Source: Arthrobacter sp. MN05-02 (GTDB lineage Bacteria; Actinomycetota; Actinomycetes; Actinomycetales; Micrococcaceae). Taken from it: DNA of 64,000 bases. Of this stretch, positions 21,965 to 31,293 are shown piece by piece. The position numbers and the translations under genes are program-made. The stretch spans positions 1,116,001-1,180,000 of the forward strand of contig AP018697.1 in assembly GCA_004001285.1 (NCBI GenBank). The letters run 5' to 3'. Position 1 is the first letter of the stretch. The number at the start of each line of letters is the position of its first letter. The notes below the pieces were generated by a model. That model was not told the origin of the DNA, did not search any database, and worked only from the letters and a program-made list of their open reading frames with translations.

Positions 21965-23146
21965 ATGGACCATCAGCCCGAGCAGCAGCCGGAGCCCGCC
22001 GGTCGGACCGTTCACGACGGGGACCGCTTCACCGAGGCGCAGGACGCCCTCCTGCGATCGTCCTTCCGCCTCGGTGCCGCGATGACCACCGATCCCGACG
22101 CCAACCAGGTCACCAGCCCGCTCGGTGCCCTCTACGCCCTGTCCATGCTGCGGGCCGGAGCCGGGAGCACGACGGCCGCGGAGATGGACGCCGTGCTCGG
22201 GCTGCCGGCCGAGCACCACGGGGCGATGAACGCCCTCCTGGCACGCGTTGAGGGTTTCGACGGTGATCCGGGGAGCGTCGACGAGGAGGATCCGCCCGAG
22301 AGACCCCTGCTGCATCTCGCGAATGCGGTGTTCGTCCCCGAGGGCGGAACGACCGGCGAGCGTTTCCTCGACACGCTCGCGCGACACTACGGCGCAGGCG
22401 TCCATGCCGTGGATTTCGCGGACCCGTCGACGGCGGCACGCATCGACGACTGGGTGTCGAGGGAGACGGGCGGACGGATCGGGAAGGCCCCGCTCGAGGT
22501 CGGCGCGGGCACGACGCTGTCCCTGCTCACCACCGTCTACTTCGCGGCGGCCTGGGACGAGCCCTTCGATCCTTCCGGCACCTACGACCAGGACTTCCTG
22601 CTGGACGACGGCAGCAGGGTGGACGTCCCGATGATGCACGGGACGCGGACGGTGCGGTACATCGAGGCGGACGGCTGGACCGGGCTCGACCTGCCCTATG
22701 GCGAAGGCTTCTTCCTGCGGCTCCTCCTGCCCGGGGAAGGATCGTCGGCGCGGTGGACCGGACAGGAGTTGCTCGACATGGCCGGCCTGCTCGATGCAGC
22801 CGAGGACGTGCGGGTGGACGTGTCGCTGCCGAGGTGGGACCACGGGTTCGACGTGGACCTCGTGGAGTCGCTGGCCGATGTCGGACTCTCCGAGTCCTTC
22901 GGGTCCGACGCGGACTTCCGTGCCATCCGGCCGGGCTCGGTCGTCGGGGGCGCTGCCCAGGTGGCCACCATCACCGTAGCGGAGAAGGGGACGATCGCGG
23001 CCGCGGTGACGCAGTTCGCGATGGTGACGAGCGCTCCGACGCCGGCCGAGGTGAGAATCTCCTTCGACCGGCCCTTCGGGTACCAGATCATCCACGAGGA
23101 CACGGGCCTGCCGCTGTTCCTGGGGACGGTCTCCGATCCGCGCTAG
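21965..23146 (+). CDS. Serpin-family protease inhibitor
   Basis: 393 aa from ATG 21965 with GAGGGGGAG upstream. Serpin features are in order: NQVTSPLGALYALSMLRAGA, LLHLANAVFVP, LSLLTTVYFAAAWDEPFDP, DLPYGEGFFLRLLLPGEG, and the C-terminal signature ISFDRPFGYQIIHEDTGLPLFLG. The reactive loop reads VAEKGTIAAAVTQFAMVTSAP; its small-residue hinge suggests an inhibitory serpin, with P1 not fixed. No signal peptide is visible. Serpins are scattered in bacteria. The gene ends 17 bases from accE, convergent. Confidence 0.9.
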   Translation: MDHQPEQQPEPAGRTVHDGDRFTEAQDALLRSSFRLGAAMTTDPDANQVTSPLGALYALSMLRAGAGSTTAAEMDAVLGLPAEHHGAMNALLARVEGFDGDPGSVDEEDPPERPLLHLANAVFVPEGGTTGERFLDTLARHYGAGVHAVDFADPSTAARIDDWVSRETGGRIGKAPLEVGAGTTLSLLTTVYFAAAWDEPFDPSGTYDQDFLLDDGSRVDVPMMHGTRTVRYIEADGWTGLDLPYGEGFFLRLLLPGEGSSARWTGQELLDMAGLLDAAEDVRVDVSLPRWDHGFDVDLVESLADVGLSESFGSDADFRAIRPGSVVGGAAQVATITVAEKGTIAAAVTQFAMVTSAPTPAEVRISFDRPFGYQIIHEDTGLPLFLGTVSDPR

Positions 23147-23163
23147 GGACGGTCCCGGCAGCG

Positions 23164-23403
23164 TCAGCGCACGCTGCGCCGCCATGACCCGGGACCCGGC
23201 GTCGGACCCAGCCGCAGCATGGCCCGCCGCACCCAGGAGCGACCGTGGTCCGGCGCGCCCTCCGGGTCACCGGCGCCCTGCAGGGCGACGACGACGGCGG
23301 TGAGCGCAGCGAGCTCCTCCTCGGTCGGATGGCCGGACACCACGGACAGGAGTGCGGGGCTCTCCCCTGTGGCGTCGTCGGGCGAGCCGTGGCGGGCCGT
23401 CAC
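23164..23403 (-). CDS. Acyl-CoA carboxylase epsilon subunit
   Basis: 79 aa. A short protein with the epsilon-subunit pattern [24 protein letters not shown] and a C-terminal basic, Trp-containing tail ([10 protein letters not shown]). In Actinobacteria this subunit stabilises the AccA-AccD complex. Its start overlaps the accD stop by four bases, which supports co-translation. Confidence 0.88.
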   Translation of the reverse strand: MTARHGSPDDATGESPALLSVVSGHPTEEELAALTAVVVALQGAGDPEGAPDHGRSWVRRAMLRLGPTPGPGSWRRSVR

Positions 23404-24995
23404 AGCGGGATGTTCCCATGCTTCTTGGCGGGGTTGGCCGCCCGCTTGTCGCGCAGCGCGCGGAGCCCGCGGGCGATCTGGAGCCGTGTCTCGGACGGGG
23501 CGATGACAGCGTCGACGTACCCGAGCTCGGCCGCCTGGTACGGGTTCAGCAGCTCCTCCTCGTACTGCTGCACGACGTCGGCGCGGGCCGCCTCGACGTC
23601 CCCGCCGGCGTCGGCCACGGCCTTGAGGTGGCCGCGGTAGAGGATGTTGACGGCCCCCTGCGCGCCCATGACGCCGATCTGCGCCGTTGGCCAGGCGAGG
23701 TTGAGATCCGCTCCGAGCTTCTTGGAGCCCATGACGATGTACGCGCCGCCGTACGCCTTGCGCGTGATGACCGTCAGCTTCGGCACGGTGGCCTCGGCGT
23801 AGGCGTAGAGCAGCTTGGCTCCGCGCCGGATGATGCCCTGGAACTCCTGGTCCTTGCCGGGCAGGAAACCGGGCACGTCCACGAGGGTCAGGATCGGGAT
23901 GTTGAAGGCGTCGCAGTGCCGCACGAAGCGGGCAGCCTTCTCGGAGGCGTTGATGTCGAGGGTGCCGGCGAACTGCAGGGGCTGGTTGGCCACGATCCCG
24001 ATGGTGTGCCCCTCGACGCGCGCATAGCCGGTGACGACGTTGGGTGCGTAGAGGGCCTGCAGCTCGAGGAAGTGGCCGTCGTCGACGACGGCGGCGATGA
24101 CCGCATGCATGTCGTACGGCTGGTTCGCCGCGTCGGGGATGAGGTCGTCGAGGGCGAGGTCCTCGTCCGTGATGTCGGGCTCCTCCACGAACGCGGTCAG
24201 CGGAGCCTCGGCGAGGTTGTTCGACGGCAGGAAGTCGAGCAGTTCACGGACGAAGCCGATCGCATCGGCCTCGTCCGTCGCGAGGTAGGCGGAGGTGCCC
24301 GTCGTCGTGTTGTGCTGCCGTGCCCCGCCGAGGGTCTCCATGTCCACGTCCTCGCCCGTCACCGTCTTGATGACGTCGGGACCCGTGATGAACATGTGCG
24401 AGGTCTTGTCCACCATCACCACGACGTCGGTCAGTGCGGGGGAGTAGGCGGCGCCCCCGGCACACGGTCCCATGATGAGCGAGATCTGCGGGACCACGCC
24501 GGAGGCGTGGACGTTGTTGCGGAAGATGTCGGCGAACATGGCGAGCGATGCCACGCCCTCCTGGATGCGGGCGCCGCCGCCGTCGTTGATGCCGACCACC
24601 GGGCAGCCGTTGCGCAGGGCGAACTCCTGCACCTTGACGATCTTCTCGCCGTTGACCTGGCTGAGCGAACCGCCGTAGACGGAGAAGTCCTGGCTGTAGA
24701 CGGCGATCAGCCGGCCGTCCACGGTCGCGTAGCCGGACACCACGCCGTCACCCAGCGGTTTCTTCCGCTCCATGCCGAAGGCGGTGGACCGGTGGACCGC
24801 GAGGGCGTCGAACTCCACGAACGAACCCTCGTCGACGAGGAGGTCGATCCGTTCCCTGGCGGTGTTCTTGCCGCGCTCGTGCTGCTTCTCGATCGCCTCG
24901 GGACCGGAGGGCTGCTCGGAGAGCGCCTTGCGCCTCCTGAAGTCGGCGAGCTTCCCGGCCGTCGTGGTGAGGTCGGGTTGCAGGTCCTGGTGCAT
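23400..24995 (-). CDS. Acyl-CoA (propionyl/acetyl-CoA) carboxylase beta subunit, carboxyltransferase
   Basis: 531 aa. It moves the carboxyl group from AccA-bound biotin to acyl-CoA. N- and C-terminal crotonase-like halves are present: [16 protein letters not shown] and the oxyanion loop [15 protein letters not shown] in the first; [13 protein letters not shown] and [19 protein letters not shown] in the second. ATG 24995 has GGAGATTCC upstream. The operon is accD-accE; a TGTAG-N5-CTACA dyad lies 110 bases upstream. Substrate preference (acetyl or propionyl) is not fixed here. Confidence 0.95.
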   Translation of the reverse strand: MHQDLQPDLTTTAGKLADFRRRKALSEQPSGPEAIEKQHERGKNTARERIDLLVDEGSFVEFDALAVHRSTAFGMERKKPLGDGVVSGYATVDGRLIAVYSQDFSVYGGSLSQVNGEKIVKVQEFALRNGCPVVGINDGGGARIQEGVASLAMFADIFRNNVHASGVVPQISLIMGPCAGGAAYSPALTDVVVMVDKTSHMFITGPDVIKTVTGEDVDMETLGGARQHNTTTGTSAYLATDEADAIGFVRELLDFLPSNNLAEAPLTAFVEEPDITDEDLALDDLIPDAANQPYDMHAVIAAVVDDGHFLELQALYAPNVVTGYARVEGHTIGIVANQPLQFAGTLDINASEKAARFVRHCDAFNIPILTLVDVPGFLPGKDQEFQGIIRRGAKLLYAYAEATVPKLTVITRKAYGGAYIVMGSKKLGADLNLAWPTAQIGVMGAQGAVNILYRGHLKAVADAGGDVEAARADVVQQYEEELLNPYQAAELGYVDAVIAPSETRLQIARGLRALRDKRAANPAKKHGNIPL

Positions 24996-25105
24996 GGAAT
25001 CTCCGGTCGGCGGGTGGCTGGGGGCGGGCGCGAGCCTTGACTGGAGGATTCCGACAAAGCGCGGCGCCTTTCACCCAGTCTAGTGAGGATCCCGGGCCCC
25101 ACCGT

Positions 25106-25120
25106 TGTAGGACGTCTACA
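25106..25120. promoter_or_regulatory. Operator candidate between accD and the SDR gene
   Basis: TGTAGGACGTCTACA, an inverted repeat TGTAG-N5-CTACA, lies between the divergent accD and SDR genes. Half-sites and spacing equal those in the perfect dyad before accA (17916-17936). Confidence 0.5.
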
Positions 25121-25220
25121 GTTTCCGCTTCCATCACTTAGCCGCCGCACCGATGTTACTGCCGAGTAACATCGGTGCGTCGAACGCCCCCGGGAAGGCT
25201 CCGCTGCTTAGAGTGGGGCC

Positions 25221-26096
25221 ATGACTGCACGCAATGAAGCTCAGGAATCCGGAGCGCCGACGGGTGCGGGTACCGCGTCCCTCTCCGGGCGCACTCTCCT
25301 CATGTCGGGTGGTAGCCGCGGCATCGGCCTCGCCATCGCACTGCGAGCCGCACGCGACGGCGCCAGGGTGGCCATTCTCGCCAAGACGGGGGAGCCCCAC
25401 CCGAAGCTCGAAGGCACCGTCCACACCGCTGCGGAGCAGATCGAGGCCGCGGGCGGCTCCGCCCTTCCCCTCGTGGGCGACGTACGGAACGACGACGACG
25501 TCCGGGCCGCGGTCGACGCGACGACGAGCACCTTCGGTGGGATCGACATCGTGGTGAACAACGCCTCGGCGATCGATCTGTCGAAGACACCCGACGTGGA
25601 CATGAAGCGCTACGACCTCATGGCCGACATCAACGTCCGCGGCACCTTCATGCTGAGCAAGTTCGCCCTCGACGCCCTCCGGCAGTCCGGCAACCCGCAC
25701 ATCCTGACCCTCTCGCCGCCGCTGAACCTCGAGCCCCGGTGGGCGGGCATGCACCTGGCGTACACCATGGCGAAGTACGGCATGAGCCTGACCACCCTCG
25801 GACTCGCCGAGGAACTCCGGGCCGACGGCGTCGCCGTGAACTCGCTCTGGCCCGCCACCCTCATCGACACCGCGGCCATCCGCAACATGCCCGGCGGCCA
25901 CCGGATGGTCCGCGCGGCCCGGAGCCCCGGGATCGTCGCCGATGCCGCGCATGCCGTCCTGGTCCGGGATGCGCGCACCTGCACCGGTAACTTCTTCACC
26001 GACGAGGAGGTCCTGCGTACAGAGGGCATCACCGACCTCACCCGGTACAGCCTGGGCGCTCCGGAGGACCAGCTCGTCCCCGACATCTTCCTCTGA
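25221..26096 (+). CDS. Short-chain dehydrogenase/reductase, HSDL2-like
   Basis: 291 aa. Cofactor motif MSGGSRGIGLAIALRAA, NNASAIDLSKTPDVDMKRYD, and the active-site region with Tyr and Lys in LAYTMAKYGMSL. This resembles the HSDL2 group of SDRs (long PKLEGTVHTAAEQIEAAGG segment after the second strand), whose members act in lipid metabolism. The usual catalytic Ser is replaced or shifted (TLSPPLNLEP). It is divergent from accD and shares the region with the acyl-CoA carboxylase operator candidate. Confidence 0.85.
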   Translation: MTARNEAQESGAPTGAGTASLSGRTLLMSGGSRGIGLAIALRAARDGARVAILAKTGEPHPKLEGTVHTAAEQIEAAGGSALPLVGDVRNDDDVRAAVDATTSTFGGIDIVVNNASAIDLSKTPDVDMKRYDLMADINVRGTFMLSKFALDALRQSGNPHILTLSPPLNLEPRWAGMHLAYTMAKYGMSLTTLGLAEELRADGVAVNSLWPATLIDTAAIRNMPGGHRMVRAARSPGIVADAAHAVLVRDARTCTGNFFTDEEVLRTEGITDLTRYSLGAPEDQLVPDIFL

Positions 26097-26145
26097 GCCG
26101 CGGACCCAGGGGAGCGGAGACGCCGGGCCGGATAAGATCGATGCC

Positions 26146-27028
26146 ATGTCCTCCCGCTATTCCAACCTCGAGCGCCCGGGCCTGGACCTCGGCGCACTGA
26201 GGACAGCCCTGTGCATGCCGTCGGGGCCGTTCTCGAGGCTGGACATCGTGGCCCGGACGGGGTCGACGAACACCGACCTCGTCGACTGCGCGCAGCGGGA
26301 AGCGGCAGGCTGGCCCGACCTCAGCGTCCTCGGAGCCGAGGTCCAGACCGCCGGCCGCGGGCGGCTGGATCGCGCCTGGGTGGCACCGGAGCGGTCCTCG
26401 CTCTTCGTCAGCGTCCTGCTGCGGCCGTTCAACCGCCACGGGCGACCCGTCCCCACTGCGGCCTACTCCTGGTTCTCCCTCCTCGCAGCACTCGCGCTCG
26501 CGGAGAGCGTCGAGGGCCGTACGGAGATCGCGCCGCAGCTCAAATGGCCCAACGACGTCACGGTGGACGGCCGGAAACTCGCCGGGGTCCTCGCGCAGTT
26601 CGTGCCGGGCGCGGGGGCGGAGCCGCCCGCCGTCGTCGTCGGCATCGGGCTCAATGTCAGCCTCACGGACGAGGAACTCCCCGTGCCCACGGCCACGAGC
26701 CTGCTCCTCGAGTACGCCGGTACCACGGACCGGAACATCCTGCTCAAGTCCTTCCTGCGCACCTTCGCCGACTCCCTATCGCGCCTTCTGCGACGTCGAC
26801 GGCGACGCCGGGGCGGACTGGGACAACGGTCCGTCCCTGCTCACGCGCGTCGGCGCCCGTATGGCCACCCTCGGGCAGGACGTCCGGGCGGAGCTGCCGG
26901 GCGGGGTGATGCTGAGCGGTCGCGCGCTCGCCCTCGACCCGCACGGCGCGCTGATCGTGCGCGACGAGGACGGCGAGCGGCACACCGTCTCGGCGGGCGA
27001 CGTCGTGCACCTGCGTCCGCAGGAGTAG
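26146..27028 (+). CDS. birA: Biotin--[acetyl-CoA-carboxylase] ligase (frame broken once)
   Basis: About 293 aa joined. It makes biotinyl-AMP and biotinylates the AccA lysine. Motifs: GSTNTDL, AEVQTAGRGRLDRAWVAP, KWPNDVTVDGRKLAGVLA and GIGLNVSL. The N-terminus has no DNA-binding winged helix, so this is a group I enzyme and not a repressor. An extra C at 26774-26776 breaks the frame; removal gives FADSYRAFCDVDGDA and the C-terminal SH3-like domain (GRALALDPHGALIVRDEDG). Probably a sequencing error. The PH-domain gene follows after two bases. Confidence 0.92.
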
Positions 27029-27030
27029 CC

Positions 27031-27628
27031 ATGCGGATCAAGCTGCTGACCGGGGAACGCGTCCTCGTGCGCACCCGACCGAACCCGCTGCCGCTCGTGG
27101 GCCCGGTGATCGGAGGCTTCCTCCTGCTGGCCGTGGGCGGTTTCGGCCTGGGCTACCTGGGGCGGCGGGACCTGCCCGACGGGCTCGCCGAGTGGCAGCC
27201 GGTGCTGCTGCTCGGAGCACTCGCCGTCGTGGTCCTCCTCCTGCTCCGCGTGGTGGTGCGCCCGCTGGTGCGGTGGTCCAGCAACCGCTACGTCCTCACG
27301 AGCATGCGGCTCATCCACCGGCGGGGAGCCACCCGGCGGACCGAGCACCAGATCAACCTGTCCGCCATCTCCCAACTGCAGACGGAGCAGGGACTGCTGC
27401 AGCGGATGGTGGGCAGCGGGACCCTCATCGCGGACCTCGGGGTTCGACCGGGCGCACGCCTACCGGCACGTTCCGCAGATTGCGACGTTCAAGGAGTACG
27501 TGGTGCAGGCGATCGGCGACCTACCGCTGACACGCATGTTCGACGGTGCAGACATGGAGATCGATCCGCAGTACGCCCGTGGCGGACTGCCCCGGACACA
27601 GCAGGAATGGAGAAGCGAGCAATCGTGA
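27031..27628 (+). CDS. PH-domain (bPH2) membrane protein (frame broken once)
   Basis: About 198 aa. Two transmembrane helices (VIGGFLLLAVGGFGLGYL and VLLLGALAVVVLLLLRVVV) come before a bacterial PH-like domain (SSNRYVLTSMRLIHRRG, INLSAISQLQTEQGLLQRM). An extra G in the run 27439-27442 breaks the frame; removing it gives IADLGFDRAHAYRHVPQIATFKEY and the stop at 27626. The stop overlaps the GTG of the cyclase gene (GTGA), so birA, this gene and the cyclase appear to form one transcription unit. Function unknown. Confidence 0.8.
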
Positions 27629-28857
27629 CAGTCGAGGACCGCCACGAGCCCGGGCAGCCCGGCCGAACCGACGCCGGCCCGGTCGGGGACACCGCGGCCG
27701 ACGCCGGACAGTTCGACGACGCCACCGGGACCTCCGCGTCCAAGGCCGTCTGGCAACTGCAACCGGACATGGCGACGGCCGGCGGTGCCGAAGCGGCGCA
27801 GCCGGCCGGCCCGATCGAACTCGACCGCGAGACGATCCGGCGCCTCGAACGCGAACTCCTCGGTGCCGAGCGCACCCTCAAACGCCGCGACATCGCCGCC
27901 GGCGCCGGCGTGTCCCTGCTGTCCGCCCGCAAGCTGTGGCGCGCCATGGGCTTCCCCAACATCGGCGACGACGACGTCGCGTTCACCGAGAAGGACCTCC
28001 TCGCACTGACGACGATCATCGACATGGTGCGCCAGGAGCAGCTCACCGAGGACGCCGCCATCTCCATCACACGCGCCGTCGGGCAGATGACCGACCGCAT
28101 GGTGGTATGGCAGATCGAGGCCATCGTCGAGGAGATGGTGGCCCAGCGCGGGTTCACGGACGCCGACGCACGGAAGACCCTCGTCTCCGAACTCCCGGAC
28201 CTGATCGAACCGCTCGAGAAGACACTCGTCTACGCATGGCGCCGCCAGATGAACGCCGCCGTGCAGCGGTTGGCCCTGCGCGCGGAGTCAGGGCTGGCGT
28301 CGAGCGAGGCAGGGCGCGACGGTGACGAGCAGGACGCGCCGCTGCCGCTGGCCCGAGCGGTGGGGTTCGCCGACCTCGTCTCGTACACGTCGCTGTCGCG
28401 GCGCATGAACGAGCGGACGCTCGCGCAGCTCGTGCAGCGCTTCGAGAACAAGTGCGCCGAGATCATCTCCGTGGGAGGCGGGCGCCTCGTGAAGACGATC
28501 GGCGACGAGGTCCTGTACATCGCCGAGTCGCCCGAGGCGGGAGCCGAGATCTCGCTGGCCCTCGCGAAGGCCTTCACGGAGGACGAGTTTCTTCCCTCGG
28601 CGCGGTGCTCCCTCGTCTGGGGCCGCGTCCTGTCCCGGCTCGGCGACATCTACGGGCCCACCGTCAATCTGGCCGCACGACTCACGGCGCTCGCCGACCC
28701 GGGGGAGGTGCTCGTCGATTCCGCCACGGCCGCCACCCTCGAGAACAACGAGAAGTTCGTCCTGACTCCGCACGAGCCGCGGCAGGTGCGCGGCTTCGGC
28801 GAGGTGCGTCCGGTGACGCTGGCCCGGGGAACCGGTACGGGGATCATCCTGGACTGA
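27625..28857 (+). CDS. Class III adenylate/guanylate cyclase with N-terminal regulatory domain
   Basis: 410 aa from GTG 27625. Residues about 60-210 form a helical regulatory domain (LKRRDIAAGAGVSLLSARKLWRAMGF looks like a helix-turn-helix-type fold; EDAAISITRAVGQMTDRMV follows), as in other Micrococcales cyclases. The catalytic domain starts near residue 245: FADLVSYTSLSRRM supplies a metal Asp, GGRLVKTIGDEVLYI a substrate Lys and the second Asp, and LGDIYGPTVNLAARL the base/transition-state region. It is predicted to be soluble. Whether it makes cAMP or cGMP is not certain, cAMP being more likely. Confidence 0.88.
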   Translation: MTVEDRHEPGQPGRTDAGPVGDTAADAGQFDDATGTSASKAVWQLQPDMATAGGAEAAQPAGPIELDRETIRRLERELLGAERTLKRRDIAAGAGVSLLSARKLWRAMGFPNIGDDDVAFTEKDLLALTTIIDMVRQEQLTEDAAISITRAVGQMTDRMVVWQIEAIVEEMVAQRGFTDADARKTLVSELPDLIEPLEKTLVYAWRRQMNAAVQRLALRAESGLASSEAGRDGDEQDAPLPLARAVGFADLVSYTSLSRRMNERTLAQLVQRFENKCAEIISVGGGRLVKTIGDEVLYIAESPEAGAEISLALAKAFTEDEFLPSARCSLVWGRVLSRLGDIYGPTVNLAARLTALADPGEVLVDSATAATLENNEKFVLTPHEPRQVRGFGEVRPVTLARGTGTGIILD

Positions 28858-29010
28858 CGTCCCGGACCACCGCGGCGCGGATCGTTGCCCGAGCGGACAA
28901 AGGGCAGAATGGGGTCATGACAGACCAGCGAGCCCGCCCCCGCGCGGCCGCACGCTCCCTCCCGCTCCCCGCCCGAGCGGGCTGCGCAGGCCGGGAGCCC
29001 GGAGGCCGCA

Positions 29011-29928
29011 ATGCGTGAGCCGAAGGCCAACGGGTCCCACGCGGTCGACCTGCGCGCCGCGTCCGGCAGCACGGAGGACCCTCCCGCCCAGCAGCACCAG
29101 GGCGTGGCGCCGGGGTTGGGCATCCGGCTCACCTGCGGGTTCGGCACCGACCGGGGGCTCCGCCGTGAACTCAACGAGGACTCCTTCATCGCGCTCGAGC
29201 CCGTCTTCGCCGTCGCCGACGGCATGGGGGGACACGAGGCAGGCGAGGTGGCCAGCAGCATCTGCGTCCGGACCCTCGCGGACAGCAGCATCATCGGCAC
29301 CAGGACCCCGCACTTCCAGGCGGGCGACCTCGAGGAGCTCATCCACCAGGCGGACGCGCGGATCCGCCGGGAGGCCGGCGGCCATGCCGGTACCACCCTG
29401 ACCGGGGTGGTGCTGGTCGAGGAGTCGGGGGCCCCCTACTGGCTCTTCTTCAACGTGGGCGACTCCCGGTCGTATCGACTGAGCAACGGCACCTTCGGCC
29501 AGATCTCGGTGGACCATTCCGAGGTGCAGGAGCTCGTGGAGATCGGGCAGATCACGGAGGAGCAGGCACGGACCCACCCCCGCCGGCATGTCGTCACCAG
29601 GGCGCTGGGCACGGGGGACGACGCCGAGGCGGACGTCTGGCTCCTGCCCGTGGAGCCCGGGGACCGTATCCTGCTCTGCTCGGACGGACTGAGCGGGGAG
29701 GTGGCGGACGACGGCATCTACGCCGTCCTCAGCGAGGTCGCGGACCCGCAGGAGGCCTGCGACGCGCTGATCGCCGCAGCGCTCCGCTCGGGCGCCCGGG
29801 ACAACGTCACCGTCATCGTCGTGGACGTCACCGACCCCGGGGCGGAACCTGCCGGGTCGGCACCTGCGTCCGAGGGTGGACTCTTCGCGGCCGACACGGA
29901 CCGGCGCCACCCGGGGGACCGGCCGTGA
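29011..29928 (+). CDS. PP2C-family Ser/Thr protein phosphatase
   Basis: 305 aa from ATG 29011, with GGAGGC upstream. The metal-binding aspartates are in FAVADGMGGHEAGEVAS, LLCSDGLSGEV and ARDNVTVIVVDV; NVGDSRSYRL is also present. There is no membrane segment. It dephosphorylates phospho-Ser/Thr proteins. It opens the cluster with the SseB-like, AAA and TPR genes downstream (56 bases to the next start). An ATG at 28918 with TTGCCC further upstream gives only a 33-codon frame overlapping the start; it may be a leader or an artefact. Confidence 0.9.
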   Translation: MREPKANGSHAVDLRAASGSTEDPPAQQHQGVAPGLGIRLTCGFGTDRGLRRELNEDSFIALEPVFAVADGMGGHEAGEVASSICVRTLADSSIIGTRTPHFQAGDLEELIHQADARIRREAGGHAGTTLTGVVLVEESGAPYWLFFNVGDSRSYRLSNGTFGQISVDHSEVQELVEIGQITEEQARTHPRRHVVTRALGTGDDAEADVWLLPVEPGDRILLCSDGLSGEVADDGIYAVLSEVADPQEACDALIAAALRSGARDNVTVIVVDVTDPGAEPAGSAPASEGGLFAADTDRRHPGDRP

Positions 29929-29983
29929 GGGATTCCACCGCCCGGAACGGCGTCCGCTCCGTCGGCCGGATGGAGCTGCTCCG

Positions 29984-31166
29984 ATGCGGGTGAGCGTCAC
30001 CCGCGACGGCCTGGCGCTGCCCGACGGTGCCGTTCCGCAGCTCCGGGAGTTCGACATCGAGCAGTACGCGCCGCTGACGACGGTCCTGGAAGGCTGCGGT
30101 GTCCCCCTTTCCTTCGTGGACGGCGCGGGACTCTGGACGGTCGTCGCCGGCCGGGCGGAGTCGGTCGTCGCGGTGGTCCGTCAGGTCCCGCGTGCCGACG
30201 GAAGGGGCTCCTGCCTGCCGGAGGTGCTGTTCGCCATCGACCGGTCGTGCGGGGAACTGGCAGCGGAGGACGGCACCCTCCGGCTCACCTTCCGGTCGAC
30301 GCCGGGCCCGCTCGCGGACGTCCTGGCGCCGGCCGAGGACGGACGGCTCTGGCGCCCGTCCTCGCACGGCGGGTCGGTGGACAACACCCCGGTCGCCGAC
30401 GCCGTCGCCCGGTTCTCCGAGCGTCCGGGACAGCGGACGATGATCGATGTCCTGAGGACCTGCCTGTCGGGCGAGCTGCTGATGGACGTCACGGGTTCGG
30501 ATCCGGCCGCCCCCGCAGTGCGGAGTTTCGCCGGCGCGGACGGGGTCCGGGCGCTCGGCGTCTTCACCAGCCAGGCGGAGCTGGACCGATTCCTCGAGGG
30601 GGAGGCCGACCGCAGGCCCACCGCGGTCCCTGGCGCTGCCGGGCGTGGTCGCACTGGAGACTGCGCTGTCGGATCCGGCGGTGGACCGCGTGTACGTGGA
30701 CCCGGCCGGTCCGACGTGCGGGCTGGCCCGCGACGACCTGGCGTTCGCACTGCAGGGACCACCCAATTCCCCGCTGCGCGACGCGGTACTGCGACAGGGG
30801 TCGCAGCAGGACCTGTTCACCGCCATGCTCGGCGAGAGCGTCCTGTTCCTGGCCGAGTCGGAGCGGGACGGCCGGCGGGAACTCGTGACGGTCCCGGGCG
30901 AGGGGACCGGCTCGACCGGCGTCCACCTCGCCGTGTTCACCTCCGCGGAGGAGGTCGCCGCGTTCGACCCCGAGGTCTCGGCGAGGGCCTCCTCGACGGG
31001 CTGGGTGGCACAGCTGGTCTTCGCTCGGCGGCTGTGCGGGATGGTGATCGACCCGGCCGGTCCCTCGGCGTCGATCGGTGCGTTCCAGCTGTGGCACATC
31101 CTGGCCAACCCGTCGCTGGACCGACGGACGGAGCAGCCCGGGCCGGAGCGACGGACCGGGGCATGA
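29984..31166 (+). CDS. SseB-domain protein with two copies (frame broken once)
   Basis: About 393 aa joined. Two related halves each carry the SseB N-terminal pattern: GVRALGVFTSQAELDRFLEG in the first and GVHLAVFTSAEEVAAFDPEV in the second, each next to segments about a protein 'value' (VYVDPAGPTCGLARD, VIDPAGPSASIG). One extra base at 30625-30630 breaks the frame; removing it gives LALPGVVALETALSDPAVDRVYV. SseB proteins are poorly understood; relatives occur beside type VII secretion genes in Actinobacteria. The gene sits between PP2C and AAA genes. Confidence 0.7.
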
Positions 31167-31227
31167 TGGACTGTGTGCCGGGCCGGTGCGGTACTGCCCG
31201 GTCCCATCGACGAGCACAGGGGGAGAG

Positions 31228-31293
31228 TTGACCGACCAGAAGTCCTTCACGTCGGCGCGCAGCAGCCGGCAGCACGGGAGCACCGATGACTGA
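31228..31293 (+). CDS. Possible 21-aa leader peptide
   Basis: A TTG start behind GGGGGAGAG gives 21 codons (TDQKSFTSARSSRQHGSTDD) whose stop overlaps the AAA gene start (GATGACTGA). It could couple translation. Nothing else supports it. Confidence 0.2.
   Translation: MTDQKSFTSARSSRQHGSTDD

Noticed and set aside
28918..29018. 33-codon frame before PP2C
   Set aside because: Low-complexity Arg/Ala/Pro, in another frame than PP2C; kept only as a note in the PP2C entry.
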